A stretch of 13,287 nt of DNA from JBGPLH01 sp041486365 [NCBI: Thermodesulfobacteriota bacterium]. GTDB taxonomy: Bacteria; JAUYMQ01. Location of the stretch: positions 1-13,287 of the forward strand of contig JBGPLH010000056.1 of NCBI GenBank assembly GCA_041486365.1, read 5' to 3'. Under the pieces are notes generated by a model. It made no database searches. It saw only the letters and a list, made by a program, of their open reading frames with translations, and was not told the origin of the DNA. Of the stretch, positions 1 through 6,752 are shown in pieces. Position numbers and translations under genes: made by a program. The number at the start of each line of letters is the position of its first letter. Position 1 is the stretch's first letter.

Positions 1-1031
1 CCGTCCGTGGCCTTGAACGCGTAGTCGTGAGAGACGTCCAGCTCGATGTTGTAGAACGCCCAGGAAGGCTTGAAGGGCAGGTTGATGGGCACCGGCCACT
101 CGATCCACTCGGGATAGAAGACCGAGTTCACCGTGGCGCCCGGCGCTGGGAGCTTCCAGATCAGCTGCAGGTTCACCTTCATGACCCGCAAAACCCGCAC
201 CTGGCCGTCCTTGTAGCCGTACACCTTGACCAGGAAGTTCTTCTCGGTGCGGTCGAGGCGGGTCGGGATCCCGAGCGTGAAGCCGCGCTTCAGGTTCTGC
301 ATCACGCGGACCTTCAGCTTGTCGAAGTGGCTCACGCCGTCCCCGCCGGCCGCCTTGCTGACGACGAGGTGGTTGTAGTCCAGCCCCGAGGTGACCTTCA
401 GGAACCCGAGCTCGTAGTTCTCGGCGATCGCGAGGCCATCGCCCTGCTCCACGTACTTGAGGTAGTCCGCCGTGGCGTTGGCAGGAGCGCTGCCCGCGTA
501 GTTGGCCACGTAGGCATAGCCCTTCGTCGAGGTGAGCGGATCGGTTACTTCGACCTCGTACACCTTCTTGGGCCCGCCCGGAACCTGCGCCTTGTCGGCC
601 TTGTCGCCGAGATCGCGCGTCAGGAACACGACCTCGTCGTTGTCGTCGAAGGCACCCTTGTCCTCGTCCGGGACCACGCGCTGCCCCTTGGTCACGACGA
701 ACTCACCCCACTGGTTCCTCTCGTCCATCTGGCATGGGATGGGAATGAACTTGCCCCCGTGACTCGCGAAGACGCGGATAGTGGCCTCCGTCGCCCCCGC
801 GAACTCGGGGATTTCCTCACCCTTGAGGACGATCGGATCGGCGTGGCGTGAAAAAGCGCCGCCCGCCGCGGGAGCTGCCGCGGCCGGAGCCGCGGGTGCC
901 GCAGCGGCAGGCGCCGCCGCCTCAGGCGTGGGAGCCTGCGGCGCGTCCTGCGCGAAGTTCTTCGCGATCGGTGCGAGCACGAGGCCCACGACCAGGAACG
1001 CGAAGAGGAACTTGAAGACGTTGCCTTTCAT
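1..1031 (-). CDS. Secreted protein of unknown function, Ala/Pro-rich linker, 3' end outside window
   Basis: I do not recognise the family. The reading frame is open from an ATG at 1031 to the left edge, about 343 codons with no stop. A strong Shine-Dalgarno (GAGGAGGAGAG) lies just upstream of the ATG. Residues 1-28 form a signal peptide: basic start MKGNVFK, a hydrophobic core (LFAFLVVGLVLAP), and probable cleavage near NFA-QD. Residues about 30-58 are almost pure Ala/Pro, a typical flexible periplasmic linker. The mature part is beta-rich and aromatic. It contains PIPCQMDER (97-105) and an acidic stretch DEDKGAFDDNDEVVFL (122-137). It lies 105 bases after the last MCE gene on the same strand, so it could be cotranscribed and act in the periplasm with the transporter. 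That link is inference from position only. A signal-anchored lipoprotein is unlikely because there is no lipobox cysteine. Confidence 0.75.
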   Translation of the reverse strand, partial: MKGNVFKFLFAFLVVGLVLAPIAKNFAQDAPQAPTPEAAAPAAAAPAAPAAAAPAAGGAFSRHADPIVLKGEEIPEFAGATEATIRVFASHGGKFIPIPCQMDERNQWGEFVVTKGQRVVPDEDKGAFDDNDEVVFLTRDLGDKADKAQVPGGPKKVYEVEVTDPLTSTKGYAYVANYAGSAPANATADYLKYVEQGDGLAIAENYELGFLKVTSGLDYNHLVVSKAAGGDGVSHFDKLKVRVMQNLKRGFTLGIPTRLDRTEKNFLVKVYGYKDGQVRVLRVMKVNLQLIWKLPAPGATVNSVFYPEWIEWPVPINLPFKPSWAFYNIELDVSHDYAFKATD

Positions 1032-1070
1032 CTTCTCTCCTCCTCATTAAGCGGTTGCCACCATCGCTCC

Positions 1071-1088
1071 CGAAGCGGACCGGCTTCG
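1071..1088 (-). other. Small hairpin between the MCE operon and the secreted-protein gene
   Basis: CGAAGC and GCTTCG form a perfect 6-bp stem with a 6-base loop, in the 105-base gap upstream of the secreted-protein gene. No T-run follows it on either strand, so it does not look like an intrinsic terminator. It may be a chance or mRNA-stability structure. I see no convincing promoter in this gap. Confidence 0.3.
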
Positions 1089-1136
1089 TCGTGGCACAGC
1101 CCTTGTGAACGAGTCACGGAGGGAATCCCGTCCTCA

Positions 1137-2045
1137 TCAATAGACGCGGACGTGTCCCTTGATTCCCTCGTCCTGAAGGAACTTTCGGAGCGCTGTCTCG
1201 TCGATTTTCTCGGCCCGGGCCAGGATTGGATCGAGCCGAACGAGCACCTTGTCGAGCTTTCCCACCGTCTTCTGACCCTGCACTTCCCCCGCCACCGCGG
1301 ACAGCCCCGTGGCCGCCTCCGAGAGACGCGGGACGATCTGCGAGCGCTTGCTGTCCACGAGGACCGCGTCGAGGTTCTGGAACACCCGGCCTCCCCGCTC
1401 GCTGTTGCGCTGGATCACCCCGTCCACCCGCGCGCTCACCTGGTTCAGGTTATCCACGAGGGCCCCGACCGCCTGCTCCTTCCCGTCCAGGCCGTCGGCG
1501 AGCGTGCCGGTGGCCCGGGCAAGGTTGTCGATCAGGTTCGGCGCCTCGGGATCGGACGGGTTGACGCGGTCGAGGAAGCCGGAGAGACGATCGATGAGCG
1601 GGTCGAAGTCGGTGGCGAACTGATCAATCTCGAGGGTCTTCGTCACATCCCGGGCGTCGACCACCTCGCCTCCCTGCATCAACGCGCCGCCGGGCTCCTT
1701 CTCCTTTGGAATCAGCTCGAGGAACTTCTCCCCGAGCATCGATCGGGCACGCACGATCCCGCGAACCTCCCGGGGGATCTTCTCGTCGGGCTGAAGCGCG
1801 ATCCGGATGCGGGCCTTGTCGTGCGCCACACCGAGATCCACCACGTGGCCGATCTCGACACCGGCGATCATCACCGCGGAGTCCTTGACCAGACCGAGGG
1901 CGTCGCCGACGTAGAGCGTGATGACCCGCTCGTTGCGAATCGCCTTGGATCCCGCCGTCACGGCGAAGTACGCGAACAGAAGGAACAGGGCGATCGAAGC
2001 GAACCCGGCCAGGCGGGGCCAGTTATGGCTGCTGGTCCTTGCCAT
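1137..2045 (-). CDS. MlaD/MCE-family lipid-transport protein, second copy (MCE-B)
   Basis: The MCE subunit of a lipid ABC transporter, anchored in the inner membrane and projecting into the periplasm. From the ATG at 2045 it is 302 residues. A transmembrane helix lies at about 11-31 and the MCE beta-barrel domain at about 38-114. SMLGEKFLEL (102-111) matches the pore-lining loop region of MCE domains. Residues 140-300 are a long amphipathic helical region, with VNPSDP at 161-166 and GLDGKEQA at 185-192. It is a paralogue of the neighbouring gene: the last 27 residues of the two proteins differ at only three positions. A GTG start 8 codons upstream (2069) is possible, but the purine-rich AGGAAGGGG lies between that GTG and the ATG, which favours the ATG. 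It is the last gene of the six-gene operon, after an 86-base gap. Confidence 0.88.
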   Translation of the reverse strand: MARTSSHNWPRLAGFASIALFLLFAYFAVTAGSKAIRNERVITLYVGDALGLVKDSAVMIAGVEIGHVVDLGVAHDKARIRIALQPDEKIPREVRGIVRARSMLGEKFLELIPKEKEPGGALMQGGEVVDARDVTKTLEIDQFATDFDPLIDRLSGFLDRVNPSDPEAPNLIDNLARATGTLADGLDGKEQAVGALVDNLNQVSARVDGVIQRNSERGGRVFQNLDAVLVDSKRSQIVPRLSEAATGLSAVAGEVQGQKTVGKLDKVLVRLDPILARAEKIDETALRKFLQDEGIKGHVRVY

Positions 2046-2131
2046 GTGTCGGCTATCCCCTTCCTGCACAGCGACGCCCGGAGGTCCAAGAGAACCGGCC
2101 GGGCCCGTCCATTATACGCCAAAAGTCAGAA
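2046..2131 (-). promoter_or_regulatory. Gap between the MCE genes with a perfect TATAAT and a hairpin
   Basis: On the minus strand a consensus TATAAT lies at 2116-2111, rare in such GC-rich DNA, about 65 bases before the MCE-B start. No good -35 is seen at 16-18 bases. Just downstream, GACG..CCCGG pairs with CCGGGCGTC (2073-2109, with a two-base bulge). This could be an internal promoter for MCE-B, or the hairpin could stabilise the 3' end of an MCE-A mRNA. The evidence is weak. Confidence 0.35.
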
Positions 2132-3037
2132 CTAGTAGGCACGCACGTGGATCTTGATCCCCTCGTCCTGCAAAAACTTGCGAATTGCCGTCTCGTCGAT
2201 CTTCTCCGCGCGCGCCGCGATCACGTCGAGGCGTGTCAGAACATCACTCAGCTTCGGAATAAGCTTGCGGTTCTGCAGGTCGGCGAGGACCGGGTTCAGA
2301 TTCGTCGTCAAGTCGTTGAGAGTGAATATGATTTTGTAGGCGTTCGCCTCCTTGAGGAGCGTGTCCAGGTTGATCAGGACCCGATCAATGCGCTCGTCGT
2401 TGCGTTTGAGCGTGTTGTCTAGCCTACCGGTCAAGCTGGAGACATTGTCGACCATCTGTCCGAGGGCCTGCTCCTTGCCGTCCAGCCCCAGGGCGAGGGT
2501 GTTCACGACGCGATTCAGGTTGTCGACGAGGTTGCGCTCATTCGGATCGCTCGGGTTGATCTTGTCGAGGAGGTTCATGGCCCGATCGATCAGGGGTTCG
2601 AGCTTCGTGGTGAGTTGATCGATCTCCGTCGAGAAGCCCGTCCGATCGACCGGCACCTGAAAGCCCGTCTCCACGAGCGGCGTGGTGAGCGCCTCCGGCT
2701 TGAGCTCGATGTACTTCTCGCCGAGGAGCGAGCGCGAGCGGATCAGCGCGCGCATGTCCGTGCGCAGCTCGGCGGCGCGATTGACCTGGGCATGCACGAT
2801 CGCCTTGTCGTGCTTCACGTCCAGCCGCTCCACCCGACCCACCTGCACGCCCGCGACCATGAGCGCCGAGTCGGACACGATGCCGCTGGCGTCCTTGAAC
2901 ACCAGCGAGATCGGAATCCGATCTTCAATCTGGAAGGCCCCTGTCTGCACAGCCAGGTACGCAAGGATCCCCAGCGAGATGAGCAGGAAGATCCCCAGGA
3001 CCAGCTCCGTCTTGTACACCTTGCTCGATGCCGCCAT
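2132..3037 (-). CDS. MlaD/MCE-family lipid-transport protein, first copy (MCE-A)
   Basis: A periplasm-facing MCE protein of 301 residues that should assemble with the permease pair and provide a hydrophobic lipid path. A short basic N-terminus precedes a transmembrane helix at about 13-31 (LVLGIFLLISLGILAYLAV). The MCE domain spans about 38-115, with the pore-loop-like SLLGEKYIEL at 103-112. A helical needle-like region covers about 136-285, with INPSDP at 160-165 and GLDGKEQA at 184-191. The C-terminal tail is shared with MCE-B. A good ribosome binding site (GAAGGAG, 3044-3050) sits 6 bases before the ATG. It starts 33 bases after ATPase B. Length is well above single-domain E. coli MlaD (about 180 residues) because of the extended helical part, which resembles longer MCE proteins. 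Confidence 0.9.
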   Translation of the reverse strand: MAASSKVYKTELVLGIFLLISLGILAYLAVQTGAFQIEDRIPISLVFKDASGIVSDSALMVAGVQVGRVERLDVKHDKAIVHAQVNRAAELRTDMRALIRSRSLLGEKYIELKPEALTTPLVETGFQVPVDRTGFSTEIDQLTTKLEPLIDRAMNLLDKINPSDPNERNLVDNLNRVVNTLALGLDGKEQALGQMVDNVSSLTGRLDNTLKRNDERIDRVLINLDTLLKEANAYKIIFTLNDLTTNLNPVLADLQNRKLIPKLSDVLTRLDVIAARAEKIDETAIRKFLQDEGIKIHVRAY

Positions 3038-3070
3038 GGAAGGCTCCTTCGGCCGCGGCGGGCGGCTCGA

Positions 3071-4006
3071 TCAGAAACCGCCGGTCTTCTTTCCCAGGTG
3101 CCCGTCGTCGCGCCGGCCGTCGTCCACCTTCTGGCCGGCCCAGTGCGACAGCTCCTCCTGGAATTTGGCGATCTGGGGCAGGAATTCCTTCGACTTGCGC
3201 GTGAACTCCTGGACGTAGGGATGCGTGCTGCTCTTGATCTGGTCCGGAGAACCGATCTCCACGATTCTCCCCCGGTGGAGGATCCCGATCCGGTCCGAGA
3301 GGTTGTAGGCGGTGAAAAGCTCGGACGTGTTGATGATCAGCGTGGCCTTGAACTCCTTCTTGATCCGCAGGAGCAGGTTGTCGATGGCCGCGCACTTGAT
3401 CGGGTCGAGCCCGGCGTTGGGCTCGTCGAAGATGATGAGCGGCTTGCGCTGCACAATGGCGCGGCACAACGCCACGCGTTTCTGCATCCCGCCCGACAGG
3501 AGCGAGGGGAGCTTCCAGTGCATGTCATCCGTGAGGCCCACGGAGCGCAGGTCATCGGCCGCCCGGCGCTGGGCGTCCGCCGGCTTCACCTCGCGGTGCA
3601 TCAACATGGGCCACTGCACATTCTCCAGGGCCGTGATGCTCTCGAAGAGCGCGCCCTGCTGGAACTGCATCGAGAGCCCCATCCGCAGCGCATGAAGCTG
3701 ACGGTGATCCGCGTTCATGACGTCGTGCTCATCGATGAAGATCTCGCCGGAATCCGGGGCGACGATCCCGGTGAGCGACTTGATCAGCACGGTCTTTCCC
3801 GAGCCGCTCTCGCCGAGGATGCAGAGTGTTTCCCCGCGATGGACGTCCAGGTCGAGGTCGCGAAGCACGTGCAGCCCGCCGTAGCTCTTGGTGAGCCCGC
3901 GGATCCGGATCTTGATCCCCTTGTCCCGCATCTCCCGCAGGATGGGCTCCGGCGTGAGGGCGAACTCGCCCTGGAACCGCTGCACGAGGTTTTCGATCAG
4001 TCCCAT
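3071..4006 (-). CDS. MlaF-type ABC ATPase B, switch histidine replaced
   Basis: A 311-residue nucleotide-binding subunit of the MCE transporter on the cytoplasmic side. Visible motifs: Walker A GESGSGKT (65-72), Q-loop region FQQGALF (115-121), canonical signature LSGGM (170-174), Walker B LIIFDEP with the catalytic Glu (190-196), and D-loop AGLD (198-201). The H-loop reads IINTSEL: serine 228 stands where the switch histidine of 'THD' should be. This was checked in the bases at about 3318-3335. There is a roughly 30-residue N-terminal extension and a charged C-terminal tail of about 60 residues (from about 250) that MlaF lacks. The ribosome binding site is weak (GAAAGAGG about 14 bases upstream), which would fit coupling to ATPase A, 42 bases upstream. 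It should pair with ATPase A as a heterodimer (inference). Confidence 0.9.
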   Translation of the reverse strand: MGLIENLVQRFQGEFALTPEPILREMRDKGIKIRIRGLTKSYGGLHVLRDLDLDVHRGETLCILGESGSGKTVLIKSLTGIVAPDSGEIFIDEHDVMNADHRQLHALRMGLSMQFQQGALFESITALENVQWPMLMHREVKPADAQRRAADDLRSVGLTDDMHWKLPSLLSGGMQKRVALCRAIVQRKPLIIFDEPNAGLDPIKCAAIDNLLLRIKKEFKATLIINTSELFTAYNLSDRIGILHRGRIVEIGSPDQIKSSTHPYVQEFTRKSKEFLPQIAKFQEELSHWAGQKVDDGRRDDGHLGKKTGGF

Positions 4007-4048
4007 CGTTCCGCGATGCCTCTTTCGGTCCCCGGGGGCGCGCTCGGA

Positions 4049-4840
4049 CTAGACGCCCACCATGGGCCCGTTCTCCGTCCGACCGAAGAACTGCTTGAGG
4101 AAGATGTTCTCGTCGTTACGCACTTCCTTGTTCGTCCCGTAGCGGAGCAGGCTCCCCTGGTAGAGCACGCCGACGTAGTCGGCCATCTTCCAGGTCCCCT
4201 CGATGTCGTGGCTGATCACGATGAACGTGCGCCCGAGCTCCGTCTTCAGCTTCAGGATCAGCTCGTCGATCGTCGTGCACAGGATCGGGTCCAGGCCCGT
4301 CGTCGGCTCGTCGAAGAGCACGATGGTGGGATTCATCGAGAGCGCGCGCGCCAGCCCCACGCGCTTCTGCTCCCCCGTGGAAAGCTCCGTCGTGAGCTTG
4401 TGCTCGGTGCCCGGCAGCCCCACGAGCTCCAGCACCTCCGCCACACGCCGCTTGATCTCCTTGCGGTCCATGTCCGAGTGATGGACGAGGGGGAAGGACA
4501 CATTGTCGAACACGTTCAGCGAGTCGAAGAGCGCCCCGAGCTGGAAGGCGAGACCCAGGTGCTTGCGCAGGGCGTACAGATCCCGATCGTTCAGCGTCGG
4601 CACGTTCCGCTCCATCACCAGGAGCTCGCCCGCGTCGGGCTTGAGCAGCCCGACGATGTGCTTGATGAACACCGATTTCCCCGTGCCGCTCGGCCCCAGG
4701 AACACCGTCGTGTGGCCGGCCAGGATGTCGCAGTTCAGGTCCTTCAGCACGCGGAGCGAGCCGAACGACTTCGAGAGGTCGCGCACCCGCACGATCGGCT
4801 CGCCCTTCTCGTAGGTCCGGAATCCGTTTTTCGAGGACAA
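4049..4840 (-). CDS. MlaF-type ABC ATPase A, degenerate signature LSTGE, TTG start
   Basis: A 263-residue ABC ATPase, close to the usual MlaF length. Walker A GPSGTGKS is at 49-56, the Q-loop FQLGALF at 99-105, and Walker B IVLFDEP at 173-179. The D-loop is TGLD and the intact switch histidine is H211 in VISHD. The signature is LSTGE (153-157) in place of LSGGx. The start chosen is TTG at 4840 because AGAGGGAG (4846-4853) lies 5 bases upstream. The frame stays open to 5056, but that stretch lies inside the permease B gene and its translation looks non-native. It begins 32 bases after permease B. In a dimer with ATPase B, this protein's signature faces ATPase B's ATP site, the one with the missing histidine. 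Confidence 0.9.
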   Translation of the reverse strand: MSSKNGFRTYEKGEPIVRVRDLSKSFGSLRVLKDLNCDILAGHTTVFLGPSGTGKSVFIKHIVGLLKPDAGELLVMERNVPTLNDRDLYALRKHLGLAFQLGALFDSLNVFDNVSFPLVHHSDMDRKEIKRRVAEVLELVGLPGTEHKLTTELSTGEQKRVGLARALSMNPTIVLFDEPTTGLDPILCTTIDELILKLKTELGRTFIVISHDIEGTWKMADYVGVLYQGSLLRYGTNKEVRNDENIFLKQFFGRTENGPMVGV

Positions 4841-4845
4841 ACACG

Positions 4846-4853
4846 CTCCCTCT
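4846..4853 (-). promoter_or_regulatory. Ribosome binding site deciding the TTG start of ATPase A
   Basis: AGAGGGAG on the minus strand lies 5 bases before TTG at 4840. There is no in-frame ATG or GTG nearby that would give a sensible N-terminus, so this site supports the unusual start codon. Confidence 0.6.
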
Positions 4854-4872
4854 GGTTGGACCTGATCGGCCG

Positions 4873-5670
4873 CTACATGCCGCGCAGGCCGATTCCCCCG
4901 TAGAGCCACTCGCTCAGGAAGAAGTTGATGATGATCAGGATCGCGATGCAGTAGACCACCGCCTGGTTCGTGGCTTTCCCCACGCCGAGCGCTCCCGGCT
5001 CGCAGGTGTACCCCTTGAAGGTGCAGATGCTCACGATGAACACCGCGAGCACCCATCCCTTCACCATCCCCTTCCAGAAGTCGTCGGTGGAGATCGTGTC
5101 CAGGAGGTTCTGCATGACGGCGCCCGAGTTCACCTTGAGCTGAAGGACTGCGATCAGGTAGCCGGTGGCGAGCGTGAAGAAGTCGTTCCAGATGACGAGG
5201 ATGGGGAGCACGACCATGATGGCGAGGAAGCGCGGGACGATCAGGTACCAGAACGGGTCCACCGCCTGGACCTCCATGGCGTCGATCTGTTCCTTGACGC
5301 GCATGGTGGCGATGTGGGCCGCCATGCCTGATCCCGCCTTCGCGGCCACCATGAAGGCGGCCACGGCCGGACCCAGCTCACGCACCGTGGCGATCCCGAT
5401 GAAGATCCCTACGAGATTCTGCGCGCCGAGATCCCTCAGCGTCGCATAGCCCACGAGCGACGTGCTCATCCCGATGAAGGCACCCACGCTGCAAACCACG
5501 AAGAGAGACTGGATGCCGATGTTGTAGCACTCGTCGGCGAAGCGACGCAGGTTGGGCAACGTGGTGAGGCCCACGCTCAGGGTCTTGAGGACGAACAGAC
5601 CGATCGCCCCCACCTCCGAGAGCACGCCGCCGAAGACCCGCCCGATGGCCTCGATGGCTCTCACCACCAT
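4873..5670 (-). CDS. MlaE-family permease B
   Basis: An integral inner-membrane permease subunit of an MCE lipid transporter, 265 residues from the ATG at 5670. It has several hydrophobic segments and the family core RELGPAVAAFMVAAKAG (97-113) followed by MRVKEQIDAMEVQAVDP (123-139) and the VPRFLA segment. The EQIDA stretch is the region that contacts the ATPase in MlaE. A GTG at 5712 would add 14 residues (starting MRGPCGDVH). That would leave only 10 bases to the stop of permease A, but neither start has a clear ribosome binding site. I prefer the ATG because the product then matches the family length and the extension looks unlike a permease N-terminus. It lies next to permease A, so a heterodimer is likely, as for the YrbEA/YrbEB pair of mycobacterial Mce systems. 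Confidence 0.88.
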   Translation of the reverse strand: MVVRAIEAIGRVFGGVLSEVGAIGLFVLKTLSVGLTTLPNLRRFADECYNIGIQSLFVVCSVGAFIGMSTSLVGYATLRDLGAQNLVGIFIGIATVRELGPAVAAFMVAAKAGSGMAAHIATMRVKEQIDAMEVQAVDPFWYLIVPRFLAIMVVLPILVIWNDFFTLATGYLIAVLQLKVNSGAVMQNLLDTISTDDFWKGMVKGWVLAVFIVSICTFKGYTCEPGALGVGKATNQAVVYCIAILIIINFFLSEWLYGGIGLRGM

Positions 5671-5722
5671 GGCGTCCGCCGAATCGTGAACGTCCCCGCA
5701 CGGGCCCCGCACGGCGCGGGAC

Positions 5723-6496
5723 TCAAGTCGTGATCCATAGCAGAGACGTGAGGAAGTAATTGAGGATCAGGAACGTCGTGATGCAGATCACCACCGCGTC
5801 GTTGGCCGCGCGCCCGACACCGGCGGCTCCCCCCGTCACGTAGTACCCCTTGTAGCAGCTGATCACCGCCACCACGAGGCCGAAGACGCAGGACTTCAGG
5901 ATCGCGCCGCCCACGTCGTACATCTTGAGGTAGGTCCAGAGTCCGTCCAGGAAGGCACCCTTGTTGACCCCCTCCACGTACACCGAGATCACGTAGCTAC
6001 CCATGATTCCCACGAAGCAGGCGATCACGGTGAGGATCGGGCACATCGCGAAGAGCGCCGAGAAGCGCGGGATCACGAGGTACTGGATCGGATTGACCGC
6101 CATGACGTCCTGCGCGTCGATCTCCTCCTTCACGCGCATGGCGCCCAGCTCGGCGGCCATCGAGGTCCCGGCCTGAGCCGCGATCATGATCGAGGTCATC
6201 GTGGGCGACAGCTCCCGCACCATGATCACCACGACCATGCTGCTCATGAGCTTCTCCACGCCCAGCGGTCGCAGGATGTTGAGCGCCTGGATCGCCAGGA
6301 TCATCCCAATCGGGGCCACGGTGCACACCACGGGGATGATGCAGGTACTCGCGACGTGGTAGGACTCGTACATGATCTCCCGCCAGAACAGCGGAGGGCG
6401 GAAGAGGAGATAGATCGCCTCGACGGCGAACAGGACGACGCGTCCCAGCTCGTCGAAGAAGGAGGTGACCGGACCGACCATATATTTGTCGAGCAT
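5723..6496 (-). CDS. MlaE-family permease A, first gene of the MCE operon
   Basis: The second MlaE-type permease, 257 residues from the ATG at 6496. Motifs: VRELSPTMTSIMIAAQAG (93-110), MRVKEEIDAQDVMAVNP (120-136), and VIPRFSA. Hydrophobic helices surround these. Compared with permease B, it has ELSP for ELGP and EEIDA for EQIDA, so the two are clear paralogues and not recent copies. The frame is open upstream to a GTG at 6724, but that stretch is Arg/Pro/Ala-rich, unlike a permease, and would cover the whole leader. I therefore take the ATG, which gives the normal family length, although no good Shine-Dalgarno precedes it. It is the promoter-proximal gene of the six-gene operon. Confidence 0.87.
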   Translation of the reverse strand: MLDKYMVGPVTSFFDELGRVVLFAVEAIYLLFRPPLFWREIMYESYHVASTCIIPVVCTVAPIGMILAIQALNILRPLGVEKLMSSMVVVIMVRELSPTMTSIMIAAQAGTSMAAELGAMRVKEEIDAQDVMAVNPIQYLVIPRFSALFAMCPILTVIACFVGIMGSYVISVYVEGVNKGAFLDGLWTYLKMYDVGGAILKSCVFGLVVAVISCYKGYYVTGGAAGVGRAANDAVVICITTFLILNYFLTSLLWITT

Positions 6497-6597
6497 TCCG
6501 TGGACCAGGAGACCCGCGCGCCGGAGCGCAGGGGCCGCCGTCCGGATCGGAGCGCGCCGCGCGGGTGCACGGCTTATGCCGATCCTGCCATCGGGTG

Positions 6598-6628
6598 TCT
6601 TTTGAGAAGCGGGGGCCCACTCAAAAAA
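6598..6628. repeat. Inverted repeat 1 upstream of the MCE operon
   Basis: TCTTTTGAG (6598-6606) and CTCAAAAAA (6620-6628) are inverted with one mismatch and a 13-base GC-rich centre. The TTTTGA and TCAAAA cores start 21 bases apart, about two helical turns. No T-run follows on either strand, so an operator is more likely than a terminator. Confidence 0.4.
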
Positions 6629-6709
6629 GGGACAGCGACGGACCACGGCACGGGTGGAGGCTATGAGATTGCCACCGCGCGTCGGTCGAAGTGCCGAACG
6701 CGTTGATTT

Positions 6710-6741
6710 CCCTTTTGAAAGCACCTCTTCGTATCAAAGGG
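6710..6741. repeat. Inverted repeat 2 upstream of the MCE operon
   Basis: CCCTTTTGA (6710-6718) and TCAAAGGG (6734-6741) are inverted with one extra T in the left arm. The TTTTGA and TCAAAG cores again start exactly 21 bases apart, the same spacing as in the repeat 113 bases away. Confidence 0.4.
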
Positions 6742-6752
6742 CCGGAATCCTG

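Larger units (their letters stand above)
6497..6752 (-). promoter_or_regulatory. Leader region of the MCE operon with two inverted repeats
   Basis: A 256-base gene-free stretch between the accA stop and permease A. I see no consensus -35/-10 pair and no clear intrinsic terminator for accA. It holds two imperfect inverted repeats of similar design, at 6598-6628 and 6710-6741, listed separately. The promoter for the MCE operon most likely lies here (inference). Confidence 0.45.

Noticed and set aside
27-851. Open plus-strand frame at the left edge
   Set aside because: The opposite strand has a strong ribosome binding site, a signal peptide and a normal protein composition through the whole region.
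2615-4903. Very long open frame (over 760 codons) on the plus strand opposite the ATPase and MCE-A genes
   Set aside because: Its translation is Arg/His/Leu/Glu-rich with no family motif, and it lies antisense to genes with clear Walker and MCE motifs. GC-rich codon bias alone opens such frames.
4841-5056. N-terminal extension of ATPase A upstream of the TTG
   Set aside because: It overlaps the end of permease B, its sequence is His/Gly/Arg-rich and unlike any ATPase, and a good ribosome binding site precedes the TTG.
6598-6628. Inverted repeat considered as an accA terminator
   Set aside because: The stem is A/T-rich and no T-run follows it in either direction.
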